A stretch of DNA of 64,000 nt, from positions 14,626,408 through 14,690,407 of the forward strand of contig CM069593.1 in the NCBI GenBank assembly GCA_035771175.1, read 5' to 3'. Shown piece by piece: positions 24,953 through 37,370 of the stretch. The translations under genes and the position numbers were made by a program. Under the pieces are notes generated by a model. That model did no database searches. It worked only from the letters and a program-made list of their open reading frames with translations, and was not told the origin of the DNA. Position 1 is the first letter of the stretch. Each line of letters begins with the position of its first letter. This stretch comes from Paratinospora sagittata. Taxonomy: Eukaryota > Streptophyta > Magnoliopsida > Ranunculales > Menispermaceae.

Positions 24953-26417
24953 TTAAAAGAAAGAAGCCACAGGAGCTGGAGCAGGGGCTACGTTAAGAGT
25001 CGCCGATGGTTGGCTCGAGACAGGGCCAGGTGCCACACCACCTGAGCTCAGAAGCTCCATCATGGCTCTATGTGGGCTAACTCGATGCGCCTCGCATAGA
25101 TTTGGTAGAAACACTCCTGCAACCACCAATCAAACCATTCACAAATCAAAATCGACATTTAGATAAATTATTTACAAAATGATCAAGAAATAATGCAAAA
25201 TTGTATTTTTTTTATTTTTCTTTCTACTATAGAAACGATTTAAAAAAAAAAAAAACAGATAAAAAAATTTATTGTGACCAGTGATGGATAGTTATTGTTT
25301 CTTTTTATTATTATTTTTTTATTTTGATGATGCAGTGACTCATCCATTAGTTTGAACATAATTTTAAGTTTGATTTTTTTAGATTGTTTTAGCATCTCTT
25401 TTTTTTAAAAAAAATATTATTTTAACTACTGCAAAAAATAAATGTATACAATTACAATTTTATGCTGATTATATCATTTATTACTCAAATTAAGATGTGT
25501 AAAAAATAGTGCTAAATTGACATTCATAACAAATATTAATGGATTATCACCTTCAAACATCATTAAATTGCATTAAATCATATGTTGGTGCATGATTTAA
25601 TGTAATTCTAATGATATCTTAACGAGCGAATGTCAACTACCAATGTCAACTAGCATTTTCCACATGTAAAACACACATATTAATTTTTGTAGTTAGAATT
25701 TTTTTTTCATATATTAAAAAAAATTACCTTCTCCAGCGGCGAGATTGAAGTAGAGATCGACAATGTTGGGGCAATTTTGGTAGCAAGCAGGAGCGCAAAG
25801 CTTGTTGGTGAATTGGGGCTCAAGAAGGGAATCAGATGAGATTCCAACAGCATTACGATCAACCCCACAAGCTTGCACGCACTCGTCTGTCTCAATCCAT
25901 TCAGCCATCCTCTCCACAATCACTTCCGATGTCCTGCATTGGTATTCCACGCTTCCATCCTTGGATGCATAATTCTCAAGCAAACACCTTTTCCCTGAAG
26001 ACGCAATCGAGAACGAACACAACTCCTTGGGTAAATCCTCGCAAATTATCTCACCTGCCCATTTCATCAATTCAGTCGCACATTAATAAACAAATCATTC
26101 CCAACAACAAAAACAAGAAGAAGAAGGCATAGATTAAAATATTGATAAATAGATAGGGTCTTTGTGTTCACGTTTTGGACTAATTGTGTTGTGATCACAT
26201 GTCAGAGTCGATTACATGATATTCCCTTGGTAGTGCTCGTTCTCTATAGATTAGATTATATGCTGCATGCATGTATATAAACTATCCCGAGGAACACCAC
26301 TCGAATTACTAAGAAAAAAAACATAGATAGATACAAACCTCGAGCTCCGAGAACGCCATGGAGGAAGATAGAGAGAGAAAGGAAGAGAGCCAACTGCATT
26401 TTGGAGGAGGAAGCCAT
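24953..26417 (-). CDS. PAR1-family secreted cysteine-rich protein
   Basis: Three exons on the minus strand (26417-26339, 26054-25728, 25116-24953) encode 189 residues, the usual family size. Residues 1 to about 24 form a signal peptide (hydrophobic core LALFLSLSIFLHGVLG). The mature part matches PAR1, photoassimilate-responsive protein 1 (Pfam PF06521): ICEDLPKELCSFSIASSGKR, YQCRTSE, WIETDECVQACGVDR, and the hallmark CPNIVDLYFNLAAGEG split by the second intron. Ten cysteines suggest five disulfides. The last exon ends in an Ala/Pro-rich tail. Tobacco PAR1 was described as induced by sugar accumulation and viral infection; its molecular function is unknown. A TATA box sits about 120 bp upstream. 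Confidence 0.92.
25507..25664. repeat. Palindromic MITE-like sequence in PAR1 intron 2
   Basis: ATTAAATTGCATTAAATCAT at about 25562 is mirrored by ATGATTTAATGTAATTCTAA at about 25591. Outer segments also match in inverted orientation (GTGCTAAATTGACATTC against GAATGTCAACTAC..). It looks like a small foldback transposon within the 611-bp intron; the ends are uncertain. Confidence 0.4.
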
Positions 26418-26532
26418 GGATGTTGGTGTGGTTGATCTGTTTAATCAATTTAATTCTTGGGTTTGTATGTGTTAGCTAGGAGAGGAAGGTTTGATGGATT
26501 GGGGAGGTGGGGAAATGAAATGGGTGTTGGGA

Positions 26533-26542
26533 TTTATATATA
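26533..26542 (-). promoter_or_regulatory. TATA box of the PAR1 gene
   Basis: TATATATAAA on the minus strand, about 116 bp before the ATG at 26417, followed by a CT-rich stretch. The position is sensible for a plant core promoter. Confidence 0.6.
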
Positions 26543-26559
26543 CAGAGAGGAGTGATTTG

Positions 26560-29388
26560 AGGAACGAACCCTTTAAGACAATGGTGCCTGTTAATTTGTA
26601 AGCTTTTCTATTCTTATGTTTCTTTAATTCTACGCTCCGTCAATTCTAACGCGCCGCGCCTTCTTCTCTTGTTCCTTCAGTCTTCATTTAGCGCGACGCG
26701 TTTGGTCCTTTTTTTTAACTCACGCGCTCTTTCTCATTACTCCCTACTCTCGGATGCTTCTTAACTCCCCCTATCTACCCGCCCACTCATCCTGCCATCC
26801 CATCTCGATACTCATTTGAAGTTTGGTCAGAACGACTGAATTTTATTTGAATGGCAATGATGGCTGTGAGTTGGTTACTTATGTAGAGACAAGAAGTACG
26901 AGAATGGGAAAGTAGTTTTTTTTTTTTTTTTTTTTGTTCCTTCGTGTGGTTGGTCGACGTGTTACGAAGCGTGTTAAGTGACTTTGAAATTTTCAAAAAA
27001 AAAAGGCGAAGTTTCTAGAGTTCCCATTTTGGCTTATTATTGACACTTTCTAGTCTCCATCCGGCCTTTGTACTTTTATAGTATAGAAAATGATGTAATT
27101 AATTAGTTGAATTAGGAGTGACGCAAAGCACCTACCTAGTCATAGTTATGACAACAACAATGCATCAAAAAGGCTTTAAAGAATTTTCGTATAGTAAAAC
27201 ACTACACATAATAGCGATATAAAGGTTGGTGTATTAGTAAACAGAAGGTTTCAGATTCAACTTTTGTTACTATTTTAATTTAAAAATGAAGAAAATTAAT
27301 GATTTAAAAGAAATAGATCTGATACATTTTTAAGAGTGTGGTATGATAATGAAATTGAGTATAATTATCTATTAATATTATTTTTTTAATTAAAAAAACT
27401 ACATATAATTAAATTAAATTTTCGCCCTTAATTTTCTTACTATAATTTTTTTGGGATATGCACGGGAAAATATTAAAAAATATAGATTTTCTACAGTTGG
27501 AGGCTAGTAATTTGACCCAAAATTAACGGTAGTGTTTTTTTTTTTAAGAAGTAGAAATTTAAAAACGACGGCTAGGTAGTAAGAAAGCAGGCGAAGAAGT
27601 TGGAGGGTGAACTTCTGGAAACAAAAGTGAAACGTCGTGATTCACCTGGAACAATGACGTGTCGAGTGATGCGTGGTGGAGCGCAGCGTGATGGATAAGT
27701 CAGAGTATAACTTGGAAAAAGCAAGGAAACATCGATCAAACGTGGTAAACAAGGTAGCGGAGCTTCGTATGTAAAACGTCGAAAGTAGTGGTGCATTCCC
27801 AACGGTACGTAAAGCGTTAAAAGAACAAATATTTGTCTTGTTGCACGCCTTACAATAAATTAGGTGCAATATAATATAAATATTATTTAAAGTATCACAT
27901 TAATATTAGATTCGTTGTTGTTGGATCAATTTATATTAATATTGATAATTGATATTAATAAGGATGAAATTTTAACATATATTTTAGAGGATGAACTTGC
28001 ATATTCAACATCAGACTACTATTTTAGTCAACACGTGCACATTATCATAGTACTTAATTGAGAATAATTGAACTTAAATTAATGGTAAAATCTTACTCTT
28101 GTACATGTGTAACCACCACAGTTGGACAAAGCAAAGGTTAAATGTCATGATTAATTCATTTGGATGGCATTGATCTTGTTAAAGAAAACTCATTAAAAGA
28201 AGCCATGGATGGACTTGGATCTTTCTACTTCCGTTAGTACTAGAATTGAAGCAGTGCCTTTGAAGTTAAAACTGGGCAGAAAAGAAGATACCTTTCTTCT
28301 CATAGGAAGTTATGCATCATATCATCATTTCTTTTTCTCCTTCTTTCATTGTTATCCCTTGTTTTTAAGGCCATGAATGTGAAGCAATGAATATAAAAAA
28401 AAAAAAAGCTATTCTACATTTCATATCATTTTAAAGGACATGAAAGCATATTGCTCAATAAAAAAAATGTTTGACAAAAGCAAGAAAATTTACTCCAACA
28501 ACATTAATATATATATATATTGCGTAGCACATTGTCACAAAGAAAATGATGACTTAGTTTTAAATTGATTGAGACATATACCCTAAGTAGCATCGTTTAA
28601 TAGTTTTCCCCCCTACCTCATATTATTCAAACCTTACATCAAATGCATCATTTTTTTTTTCCAAAAATCTAAGAAATTAGTAAAGTGTATATAAGTTGAC
28701 AAGTTAATAACTACTTAGTGTCCTGTATATTGATTAATACTTCATATTTCACTATTCCTAATACCGTTTCTTATTCCCTACTGCTAAATGAACATGAAAA
28801 AACTCAAAAGGATGATGTGACATCACGTACACTCCTGATTGTTTTTAATATTTAAATTGTACATTGTGTCATCAAAGATATATGTAATGCCACGCTCATC
28901 CTAGTTTATATTTTGAGGGTTTTCTGTTAATGTTCATTTAACAATATCCTTTCCTATTCACCTTGCAATAATAATCCAATGATGTAAATCAAACTTGACT
29001 AAAGTTAGTTATTATGTTAAGATATATTTCAACTAGAAATATTTCTACATCTTAGGCCCAATCTTGCATTTAAAAATAAAATAAAAGTGTAGCTTGGTGC
29101 ATGTACGAAGCTCTTGCCTATTTAGGTTCGTAGTGAAGGATCAGATTACTTTTGGATCTATTGTATATAATATTATTGTATATTGCTGAAAGCTATTTCT
29201 ATAACTTGAACTTGTGACCGTGGTCACATGACGACAACTCTTAATGTTGTTGTACTAGGGCCTTCCTTTGAAGGCCAATCTTTTGTGATAATCTTTTATT
29301 ATATATATTTTTTTTTTTTTTTTTTGTTGAAAGAATCTTTTATTATGTTACTATTGACTAAATAGGAAAAGTAATGCATAAAACGTAT
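26560..29388. other. Intergenic DNA without recognised genes
   Basis: Promoter side of PAR1, then AT-rich DNA. A stretch at 27570-27800 is more GC-balanced and open on the minus strand for 76 codons, but it resembles nothing I know. Poly(T) runs occur near 26915 and 29307. Confidence 0.6.
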
Positions 29389-30738
29389 TACCAAGTACCA
29401 TGTGGCAAAAAACCTCCTCATTAAGGGCCTTAGATGGAGAGTCGGATTAGGATTACATATCCACACCAAAAATGATCCTTGGGTGCCAAGACCATCAACC
29501 TTCAAGGCTATAACCCCAGCCTCTAATGCCATTGATTGCCAAGTTACTAATTTTATCAATGAAGAAAGGAAATGGGATATTAATAAGCTGAAATCAGTGC
29601 TTTGGAATGAAGATGTTGAATGTATTCTTAGCATTCCTCTTAGTAGAAGAGAAGTGGAAGACAAACCTCATTTGGCACTACACAAGAGATGGAAATTACA
29701 CGGTTCGAAGTGGCTACTGGCTCCAACAGCAGCTGAAAATTGACGAAGGCCAAGCTTCCAAGGGATATGACACAAGATGGAAAACTCATTGGCACCTTTG
29801 CTTACCTCTTAAAGTAAAAATATTTTTTTGGAGAGTGCTTCATGATATTCTTCCAACTAATGTGAATCTCTACAAGATAAATATATTAATGTCCTCTTTA
29901 TGCTCCATATGTAAAATCAACCAGAAACTGTTGTCCATACTTTTGGCTTGTGTAAAAATGCTTTGGAGAGCTGGAGAACTCACGACAGATTATGGCTTAA
30001 TGGCCAAGTCCCAATTCCTATTAGTAATGGTGATTTTTTTGCTATTTTAGACATGCAGTACACTGATCAAATAGAAGATATTATTATGCTTTATTGGGAT
30101 ATTTGACACTCTAGAAATTTGCAGGTGAGAGAAGACCAGGTTGGAAGAAAAGCTAACCCAGATAGTGCATTTCTCTTGCTGGATAAATTTAAAGCTTCTC
30201 ATTCACCTCCCCAAGGACATAATATGAGAGCCCATGTGAGATGGAATCCACCAATAGGGGGCATTGGCACCATTATTAGAAACAGTGCAGGCTCAGTATT
30301 GGCAGCCATTGCAAAGAAGTTAGAGTGTACTGTCTCGGCAGATATAGCTGAAGCTCTAGCCATGAGAGAGTCTTATTTTTGCTAGAGAAATAGGCATTCC
30401 GGTGTCTTCTTTGGAAGGTGATTCAATTAAAGTCATGACAGCTCTAAAATCTGAGAATCAAGGCATTGATGAGTTCTCTCTTATTATTGAAGATTGTAAA
30501 TATCTTGCAAATCAGTTTCCTGTTACATCAATCAATTTTGTTTATTGGGAGGGTAATGAGGCTGCACATAGGTTAAGCAAATATGCTCTGTGTATTCAAG
30601 ATTGGGAGGTTTGGTTGGAGGATATTCCCCCAATTATTTTGAACATTGTACATGCTGAATCTATCTCTAATTAATAAATTTTCTTTGATAAAAAAAAAAA
30701 AAAAAAAAGTATCAATACTAAGCATAAGCTTATTGTAT
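29389..30738 (+). mobile_element. 5'-truncated L1-type LINE with zf-RVT and RNase H remnants
   Basis: The plus strand carries, in shifting frames, a zf-RVT-like segment (GLHIHTKNDPWVPRPSTFK; then DGNYTVRSGYW ... PLKVKIFFWRVLHDILPTN) and an RNase H-like RVT_3 domain (GGIGTIIRNSAGSVLAAIAK, SSLEGDSIKVMTAL, VYWEGNEAAHRLSKYAL). Frameshifts near 29640 and 30385, plus stops, show it is dead. The coding remnant ends at 30674 and a poly(A) of about 19 lies at 30691-30708. Flanks 29367-29385 and 30739-30757 are imperfect direct repeats (AAAAGTAATGCATAAAACG with two differences), a plausible aged target duplication, although about 30 bp separate the poly(A) from the right copy. Confidence 0.8.
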
Positions 30739-31111
30739 AAAAGTAATGTATAAAATGTGTATGCCTAGTCGCATAGCCTTTCGGCCCGATCCATGTAAGC
30801 CTTTTTCCTCTTTTGGGCCTGGTTCGGGCTTTTGTCTCTTCTGGGCCTCTAGTTATCTAACTCACTGGAGCACCAGACATAAAGCCCAGATCCATTATCA
30901 GTTTATCAGCTTTAACATTTCAAGACCAGGAAGAGATCACCAACGGCCACGAAGAGAGAGGAGGATAAGTGGGCCCACAGAAACCGAAATCGTTAATGGC
31001 CTCTCATTATGAGTGTCTTCACCGTTCACCAATCTTCCAATCTAAAAATCTCCCGCGACTCACTCACCTGACCCAAAAAAAAAAAAAACCCGCGAACGCT
31101 GCGAAGAAGCC

Positions 31112-33500
31112 ATGGTTGCTGCGGCGATATCAACCACGTGTCATCAGCTCCTCTTCTCTAAATCTTCATCTTCTTCTTCAACTCGTCTTCTTTCTTCTCA
31201 TCTATGCCTCCTCTCAGACACCAAGACCGCCCTCTTCTCCTCAACGTGCCCCACCAATATTTATAACGCCAAGAGACACGGCGGTAGCAACGCCGGCGCC
31301 GGAGCCACAGGAATCCGATGCGCGGCGGTGGGGACGGCGGCGGAGACGAAGAAGAAGAAGAAGAGTGGGTACGACATAGAAACGCTGACGGGGTGGTTAC
31401 TGAAACAAGAGCAAGCAGGGAACATTGATGCAGAGCTCACCATAGTGCTTTCCAGCATATCATTGGCTTGTAAGCAGATTGCTTCGTTGGTGCAGCGGGC
31501 AGGTATCTCCAACTTGACCGGGATTCAAGGAGCTGTTAATGTTCAAGGAGAAGACCAGAAGAAGCTCGACGTCGTCTCTAACGAGGTCTTTATCCACTCA
31601 CACCATTATACAGCCATTAATTAATATTGCTTCTTTTTGGTTGCACACAAAACATATTTAAAAAAAAAAAAAACCTCTTCATTAAAGTTTAGCTTTTCCA
31701 ATGAACATTTAACGAATTGGTATTATCAGATTCTGTTGGGTAGTGTGAATTGAAATAATAATCTCACATCATATACAAGTTCATTACATAAAATATTATT
31801 AGTACTAATCGATAGAGAACCAGCCCACCCAACAAATTCTATCAACATTTGTGATATTAATTAACATGAGTCTAATTTTTTTTAACATTTATGATAGACC
31901 AGACAATGGACTTAATTCATTCTTTTTTCTTTTCTTTTTTGTCAGAAGGACTTAATTCATTCTTATTGAATACTTTTAATTGACTACTTGTAATTTCATT
32001 TTGAATCTAAACTTTATCTGATTGGCCTATATTTTCTGCATCAGATGTAGATAAATCTCTCTTGGCATGTTCAAGAGGATCGTCTGGTCTATGTATTTAC
32101 ACATGCATTGTCCATCCTAATTCATGCCTTAAGCTATTCCTAAGATTAACAGAAACAGTAAATTCCACATGCAGGTTTTCTCTAATTGCTTAAAGTCGAG
32201 CGGGCGGACTGGAATTATAGCCTCAGAGGAAGAAGATGTACCGGTTGCTGTGGAGGAAAGTTACTCAGGAAACTACATTGTTGTTTTTGATCCTCTTGAT
32301 GGGTCATCCAATATTGATGCTGCCGTGTCCACTGGATCTATATTCGGGATTTACAGTCCTAATGATGAGTGCCTTGCTGATGTTGATGACAATGCCACTG
32401 TAATCCTCTAATTCCCCTCCGTGATCATATTGAATCAATAGGCATAAGAAATTAATGTGACACATGTATTGTAGAGCTCAAACAACTCTTACATTATGGA
32501 GCTCAATATTCTCACTTTTGTTGTCATAAGATTACAACAATTCTACATTTATGAAGTACATCCTGCCAACATCATTCTGGAGAACATGCATACACAGAGG
32601 GGTTATAGAGACAAGATGGGTGTGCACAGGCATCATGTGAAAGCGGGTAGAGGCTCAAGGACAAGAGGGCAAAGCCCTCACAACTAAGGGCATAGAGTCC
32701 TAGACAATAAGGGCCATAGACCCACAAGATCATGGAGAAAAATAACAACCATGGTTGCCCCATTAATTTGTAGGCTTGAACTTCTCACTTTAATGACACT
32801 CATTCACTGATTAATGTATGATTCTATGCAGCTGCAACAAATGGAACAGAGGTGTGTGATCAATGTGTGTCAACCTGGCAACAACTTATTGGCTGCCGGC
32901 TACTGCATGTACTCGAGCTCTATAATATTTGTGCTCTCTATAGGAAAGGGAGTGTTTGCATTCACCTTAGACCCTATGTATGGTGAGTTTGTCTTAACAC
33001 AGGAGAACATTCAAATTCCAAAGTCAGGGAAAATCTATGCATTCAATGAAGGGAACTACCAATTGTGGGATGATAAGCTGAAGAAGTACATTGATGATCT
33101 CAAGGATCCTGGCCCAAGTGGAAAGCCATACTCTGCTCGATATATAGGCAGCCTTGTCGGTGACTTTCATCGAACACTGCTATATGGCGGGATCTATGGC
33201 TATCCCAGGGACAAGAAGAGCAAGAATGGGAAGCTGCGGCTCTTGTACGAGTGTGCACCAATGAGCTATTTAGTGGAACAAGCTGGTGGGAAAGGATCCG
33301 ATGGTCATCAGAGAATACTTGATATTGAACCAGTGGAGGTAATTTCAATTACTATTTATGTATAAAAACAAGAGGAATTTCTTTGAAAAGGAAAAGAAGT
33401 AACCTGCTATGTTACGTTTCCATGGCAGATTCATCAACGTGTTCCACTGTACATTGGAAGCAAGGAAGAAGTGGAGAAACTGGAAAAGTATTTGGCTTGA
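31112..33500 (+). CDS. Chloroplast fructose-1,6-bisphosphatase, redox-regulated type
   Basis: Exons 31112-31585, 32175-32399, 32832-33338 and 33429-33500 give 425 residues. The N-terminal 70 or so residues are Ser/Thr-rich and basic, a plastid transit peptide. The enzyme hydrolyses fructose-1,6-bisphosphate to fructose-6-phosphate in the Calvin cycle. Active-site motif DPLDGSSNID lies at residues 197-206, with metal-binding E176-E177 region (ASEEED). The regulatory loop has all three cysteines, C224 (NDEC), C241 (EQRC) and C246 (INVC), needed for thioredoxin f light activation in the spinach and pea enzymes; this separates it from the cysteine-poor second plastid isoform. Substrate-site segments YSARYIGSLVGDFHRTLL and KLRLLYECAPMSYLVEQAGG are intact. 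It is the likely orthologue of Arabidopsis HCEF1/cFBP1. Confidence 0.96.
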
Positions 33501-34027
33501 GAAGCCTTGAGGTCACAAGAAACTTCTTTTTAATTTTCATCAAGCACTCAAGATTCAGAGTTAAACAGAAACTTTGGGACTGGCCTAAATTTGGTCACGT
33601 CCCAAATGTTTGCTAAATTGTTGTAAAAGAATGCAATGTTTATATTGATTCTCTATCAATCTCATGCTTTGTTGTTGGCTATCTATCAATCTTTACTCAA
33701 AATTGATGGACCAAGTTTCAAGGAAATAGAATATATATTCACTAACACTCAAGACAAGGCAATTGGGTTCAGGAATCAATAAAAAGAGTATATATTCAAC
33801 AAGATTTGTCAAGTTAACATACTTGTCAAACACAATGCTTTTGCCCAGGTCTTCAATTAGGTTTTTACAGGCATGTAGAATCGGAAAAATGAAAGAAATG
33901 AAAATTGGTGAATAACCAAGCTATAGAGTTAGAACATTGAACAAAAGTAGCATCCTCCAATTCGAGAGCCTGTAGTAGCTTGGATATTCCATGTCAATCC
34001 TATGTGTCAAGTCAACTGCTAATTTAA
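33501..34027. other. Convergent intergenic spacer
   Basis: Shared 3' flank between the FBPase (+) and the LisH gene (-). It holds 3' untranslated regions and no other gene that I can see. Confidence 0.6.
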
Positions 34028-36761
34028 TCAATTTCTTGCCAATAGATTCTCTTGATCCAATGCAGGACTTCTTCGATTCTTAGCTGCAAATTCATTCCAG
34101 CAAGATCCAGTGTCAATGACAACAGTTTCAGATCTAAATACAGTAAGAAATGAGGAAAAATGGATTGTACAAATACCAGGACTTAAAACTCTTATGCACT
34201 TCTTTATAGACTTCATCGAAGCTAAAGAATCTGATTCTGTTTACAAAACAAACAAGAAACAGATTTTAATAATAATCCAGAGCATGGATGAAAGAAGCAT
34301 CATAAGTGACTAGAATGAACAAAAAGGAAAAGATGAGAAAAGGCCCTATACCCTGCATATTCACGTCTTTCTCACTAAGAACTTCATTCACACTTGGCAA
34401 AGGTTCAGATATTGTTTGATTCGCTTCCAAAATTCTATTCTCCGCATCAAGAGGTGATCTGGATATCATTTATAAGGAATAAGATGAGAAAAGACTTAGA
34501 ATGGGAATATTTAAAATAAAATAAGAAAAAATCTGGACAGATTGGTTGAGTAACAAGAATTGTACACTGAGATGACACTTGAGGGATTGTTAACAGGATC
34601 ACATTGATCAAGTTCAAAATCAACCAGAAGCTCAGACAAACAGAAATCTGGTCCAAAAATATTGAAATTATCAATATCCAAGTCGAACATATCAATTTCT
34701 CCACTGGATGCAGGTGTAGAAGCATCAGTTGTCACAGGTGTTTCCTCGGAGCCTTTCTGCACAACTGAAGCACCAAAATCTAGTCTCCCTTTTACATGAT
34801 CCCGAGTTCCGGACCTCTTTAAATGTGTTTTGTTGGGTGAGGAAGAAATATAGTGGCTCCTCTCCACCGAATAGTAAGTTACTTGCTTGGAAGGGCTTAT
34901 GATAATTGTCTGAGAAGAAATAACAGCAGAATTTGTGGGAGTGATTGCCTGAGGGGTAGTGTTATTGGTGTCATTAGGAGGGAAAGAACTCTCCAGTGGT
35001 GAAACAGATTGGTCAGCTTGACTGTATACTTGTGGAGGGGTCTTCGGTCCAGGCGAGTTAGTTGTTGGGCAAGAAGAAAGCTGCTTGAACAAGTTCTTTG
35101 CAACAGAGGATTCCTGAACTGAAGACGCATTAGGTTGATCACAGTTTCTAGGGGAGGACTGAATCATACAGGGCCTCTGTGTGACTGTTTTTTTAGTACA
35201 AGTTGAATGAAGTGATTGTGAGATCACATTATCACCTGCAAGTATTCAAAAATGACAACAATGTCAATCACCAAGGTGGTTACGACACAGACCATACCAT
35301 CACTAAATCACAAGCTTTAAAAAAAATAACCTGCAATTGGAGATGGCATTGCGAGTATTTGATTGCAAGGTCTCTTTGCAGTTGGAGGCACATCAGAAAC
35401 AAGCCTTGATGAACCTTTCCTTTTGCTTTGGGATGGAAGGTTGGTGGACGGAGTTGAGAATTTGTTGGCTTCCACAGCACTGTTGGCAAGCCACGGCACT
35501 GATTTAGTGGGGGATGTTCTTCTCATTGGATAGCCTGCTAATCAAACAATAAAAAACCAAAATTAGAACCATTTCTGTCTTGGATTCTTTAATTGTTCCA
35601 AATCAAAGTAATGTATGACATCCTCCTAATGCTTAAAAACAGGTAATAAACCCCATAAATCAGAATCGGTTTTGCCTTGATGATCTATAAAAGACAGACA
35701 ATTTCTATTATATCCACAAATAAAATTATCGATTTGATATAAACTCCTCTATTTTCTCTCCTGAAAAGAGATTTGTACTTGGCCTGATTTGGACAAACCT
35801 CATAGATCAACTTGGTCAATGTCAAAGCTTTTTGAAAAGGTTTCATCAAAAACAATGCCGATGCTCAGAGAAAGGGATCCATGAAAAAAGTCTAACACTA
35901 ATTGCAAAGATACATATTACAATAATGAGAGCCACTTGGAATGTTTTGTTGGGCCTAAGCATAATTTTCTTCCAACCTTTCATGAAGATTGCAAATAAAA
36001 AGAGCCAATAAAACTTATTTGCAGATATATCCATTTTGGGGGTAATGCCCAACCAAACCCTAGAATTCAGTGATAAAAAAAATTCCTAATCAAGCGTTCA
36101 TTGGAGTTGAAAGCAAATGCAACAAATCTCTAAGAACAAAATGCTTAATACAATTTCTCATTTGAGTTGAAAGCAAATGCAACAAATCTCTAACAATAAA
36201 ATGCTTGGTACCAGTTCTCTTTCCCAAAACAGAACATTTGAGGTACTAGAACACTACCTGCCGCTGATCCAACACTCGGATCTGTTTGAGGAACCAAAGC
36301 CACCGATTTCGAAGCCGAGGTCGAAACTGGAGGAGAAATGGCTGCGTTGGAATTGTAAGCTTGCATAACATCTTGCATACCCTGCAACAACGTCTCCACC
36401 CGGCGCTTCTCCTGCTCCAACATCACCTTCTGCTCCTTCAAACATATATAATCATCCAAGATCGCGTCTAAACTCAACAAACTTTTCGGCGCCTGTAAAT
36501 CAAAATCAAATCATCAGATCAACAAACCTAAATCCACCAAAAAACAAAAAAAATTGTAAATCAAAAGAAAGAAAAAGCAAGAACCTCTTGAAGCTGGGTT
36601 TTGGAAATGAGAGCAGAAGCTTCGGTTCTAAAGGTGGAACGAGTTTGCGAATAATTGTTATCGCAAAGATATCGATCCACGATGAATGCCACTTGAACTG
36701 GAGTCACCTTCCCTTTCCCCAAATTCTCTGCTGCCTTCTTCGGCTTCATTTGCTTCCCCAT
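34028..36761 (-). CDS. LisH-domain protein of unknown function
   Basis: Seven exons on the minus strand: 36761-36585, 36492-36258, 35534-35331, 35235-34566, 34458-34352, 34236-34177 and 34083-34028, in phase, giving 502 residues. Residues about 18-48 (TPVQVAFIVDRYLCDNNYSQ...) form a LisH dimerisation motif, followed by a Glu/Lys-rich coiled-coil segment (LKEQKVMLEQEKRRVETLL). The middle is a long Ser/Thr/Pro-rich, probably disordered region. Near the C-terminus there is an acidic hydrophobic patch (EIDMFDLDIDNFNIFGPDF) and a basic tail (KSIKKCIRVLSPAKNRR). I recognise it as a conserved plant family without an assigned role. The donor of exon 4 and the acceptor of exon 7 were chosen to keep frame; alternatives exist there. 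Confidence 0.82.
36102..36215. repeat. 60-bp tandem duplication in LisH gene intron 2
   Basis: GAGTTGAAAGCAAATGCAAC occurs at about 36104 and 36164, an exact 60-bp period, with the following 50 bp also nearly identical. Confidence 0.85.
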
Positions 36762-37370
36762 CTCTCCTTCTTCTTCTTCTTCTTAACAAACTACGATTTT
36801 GAAGAATTTGAAGGAGAGAATCGAATAGCGATCGTGAGAAGATCTGAAAATGAAGAAGAACAGATAAAGGCTGAGAGAGAAGGAAAAACTTTTAAAAAAC
36901 GCGGGAGATTTTTGAAATTGTAAATTGAGAGTAGAGGGAGAACCATATAACGATCGCGCGGCTGAGCTTGAGCTTCTGTAAATATTATTTTTATTTTAAC
37001 TCCCTCGTCCTCTATACGGTGGCGGGAAATTTCGAACTTTTCCCCTATTTTTTCCCCTGCGTACGTTACTTGAGTCGTTGACGGGACTTTTCCCGTCTTT
37101 TTCGGAAAATTCTCGTTTCCACGTCTTATTAAATCTAGATTGCCACGTGGCTTTATTCTGTAATGGAACGCACTAAACCGTATCCGTTATTGTCTTGGGC
37201 AATTCCGAACTCGGATAACCAGAGCCTTTCTATTACTGTCGCCATTATCTGGAATTACAGGGACAAAAACGTCACATTGTAAAATTGCTCTGCGTATTTT
37301 TCACCAGAACTCAGAAGAACATGTATAGAACTGCTGAAGTTAATTTTGTCGTCACAAATTGGGGAAGAAG
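36762..37370. promoter_or_regulatory. Divergent promoter region between LisH gene and pTAC13
   Basis: Only 609 bp separate the two start codons, which face away from each other. Both 5' leaders and core promoters must lie here, so some elements may be shared. The centre (about 36940-37170) is GC-richer than the surroundings and has CACGTGG at 37144, a G-box core of the kind common in light-regulated plastid-protein genes. Sharing is inferred from spacing only. Confidence 0.5.

Noticed and set aside
27572..27869. Overlapping 75-codon minus frames with moderate GC
   Set aside because: No similarity and no promoter or splice context; probably chance.
30969..31379. Alternative 136-codon plus frame overlapping the FBPase start
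   Set aside because: Runs out of frame through the Ser/Arg-rich transit-peptide region; the FBPase frame continues correctly over introns.
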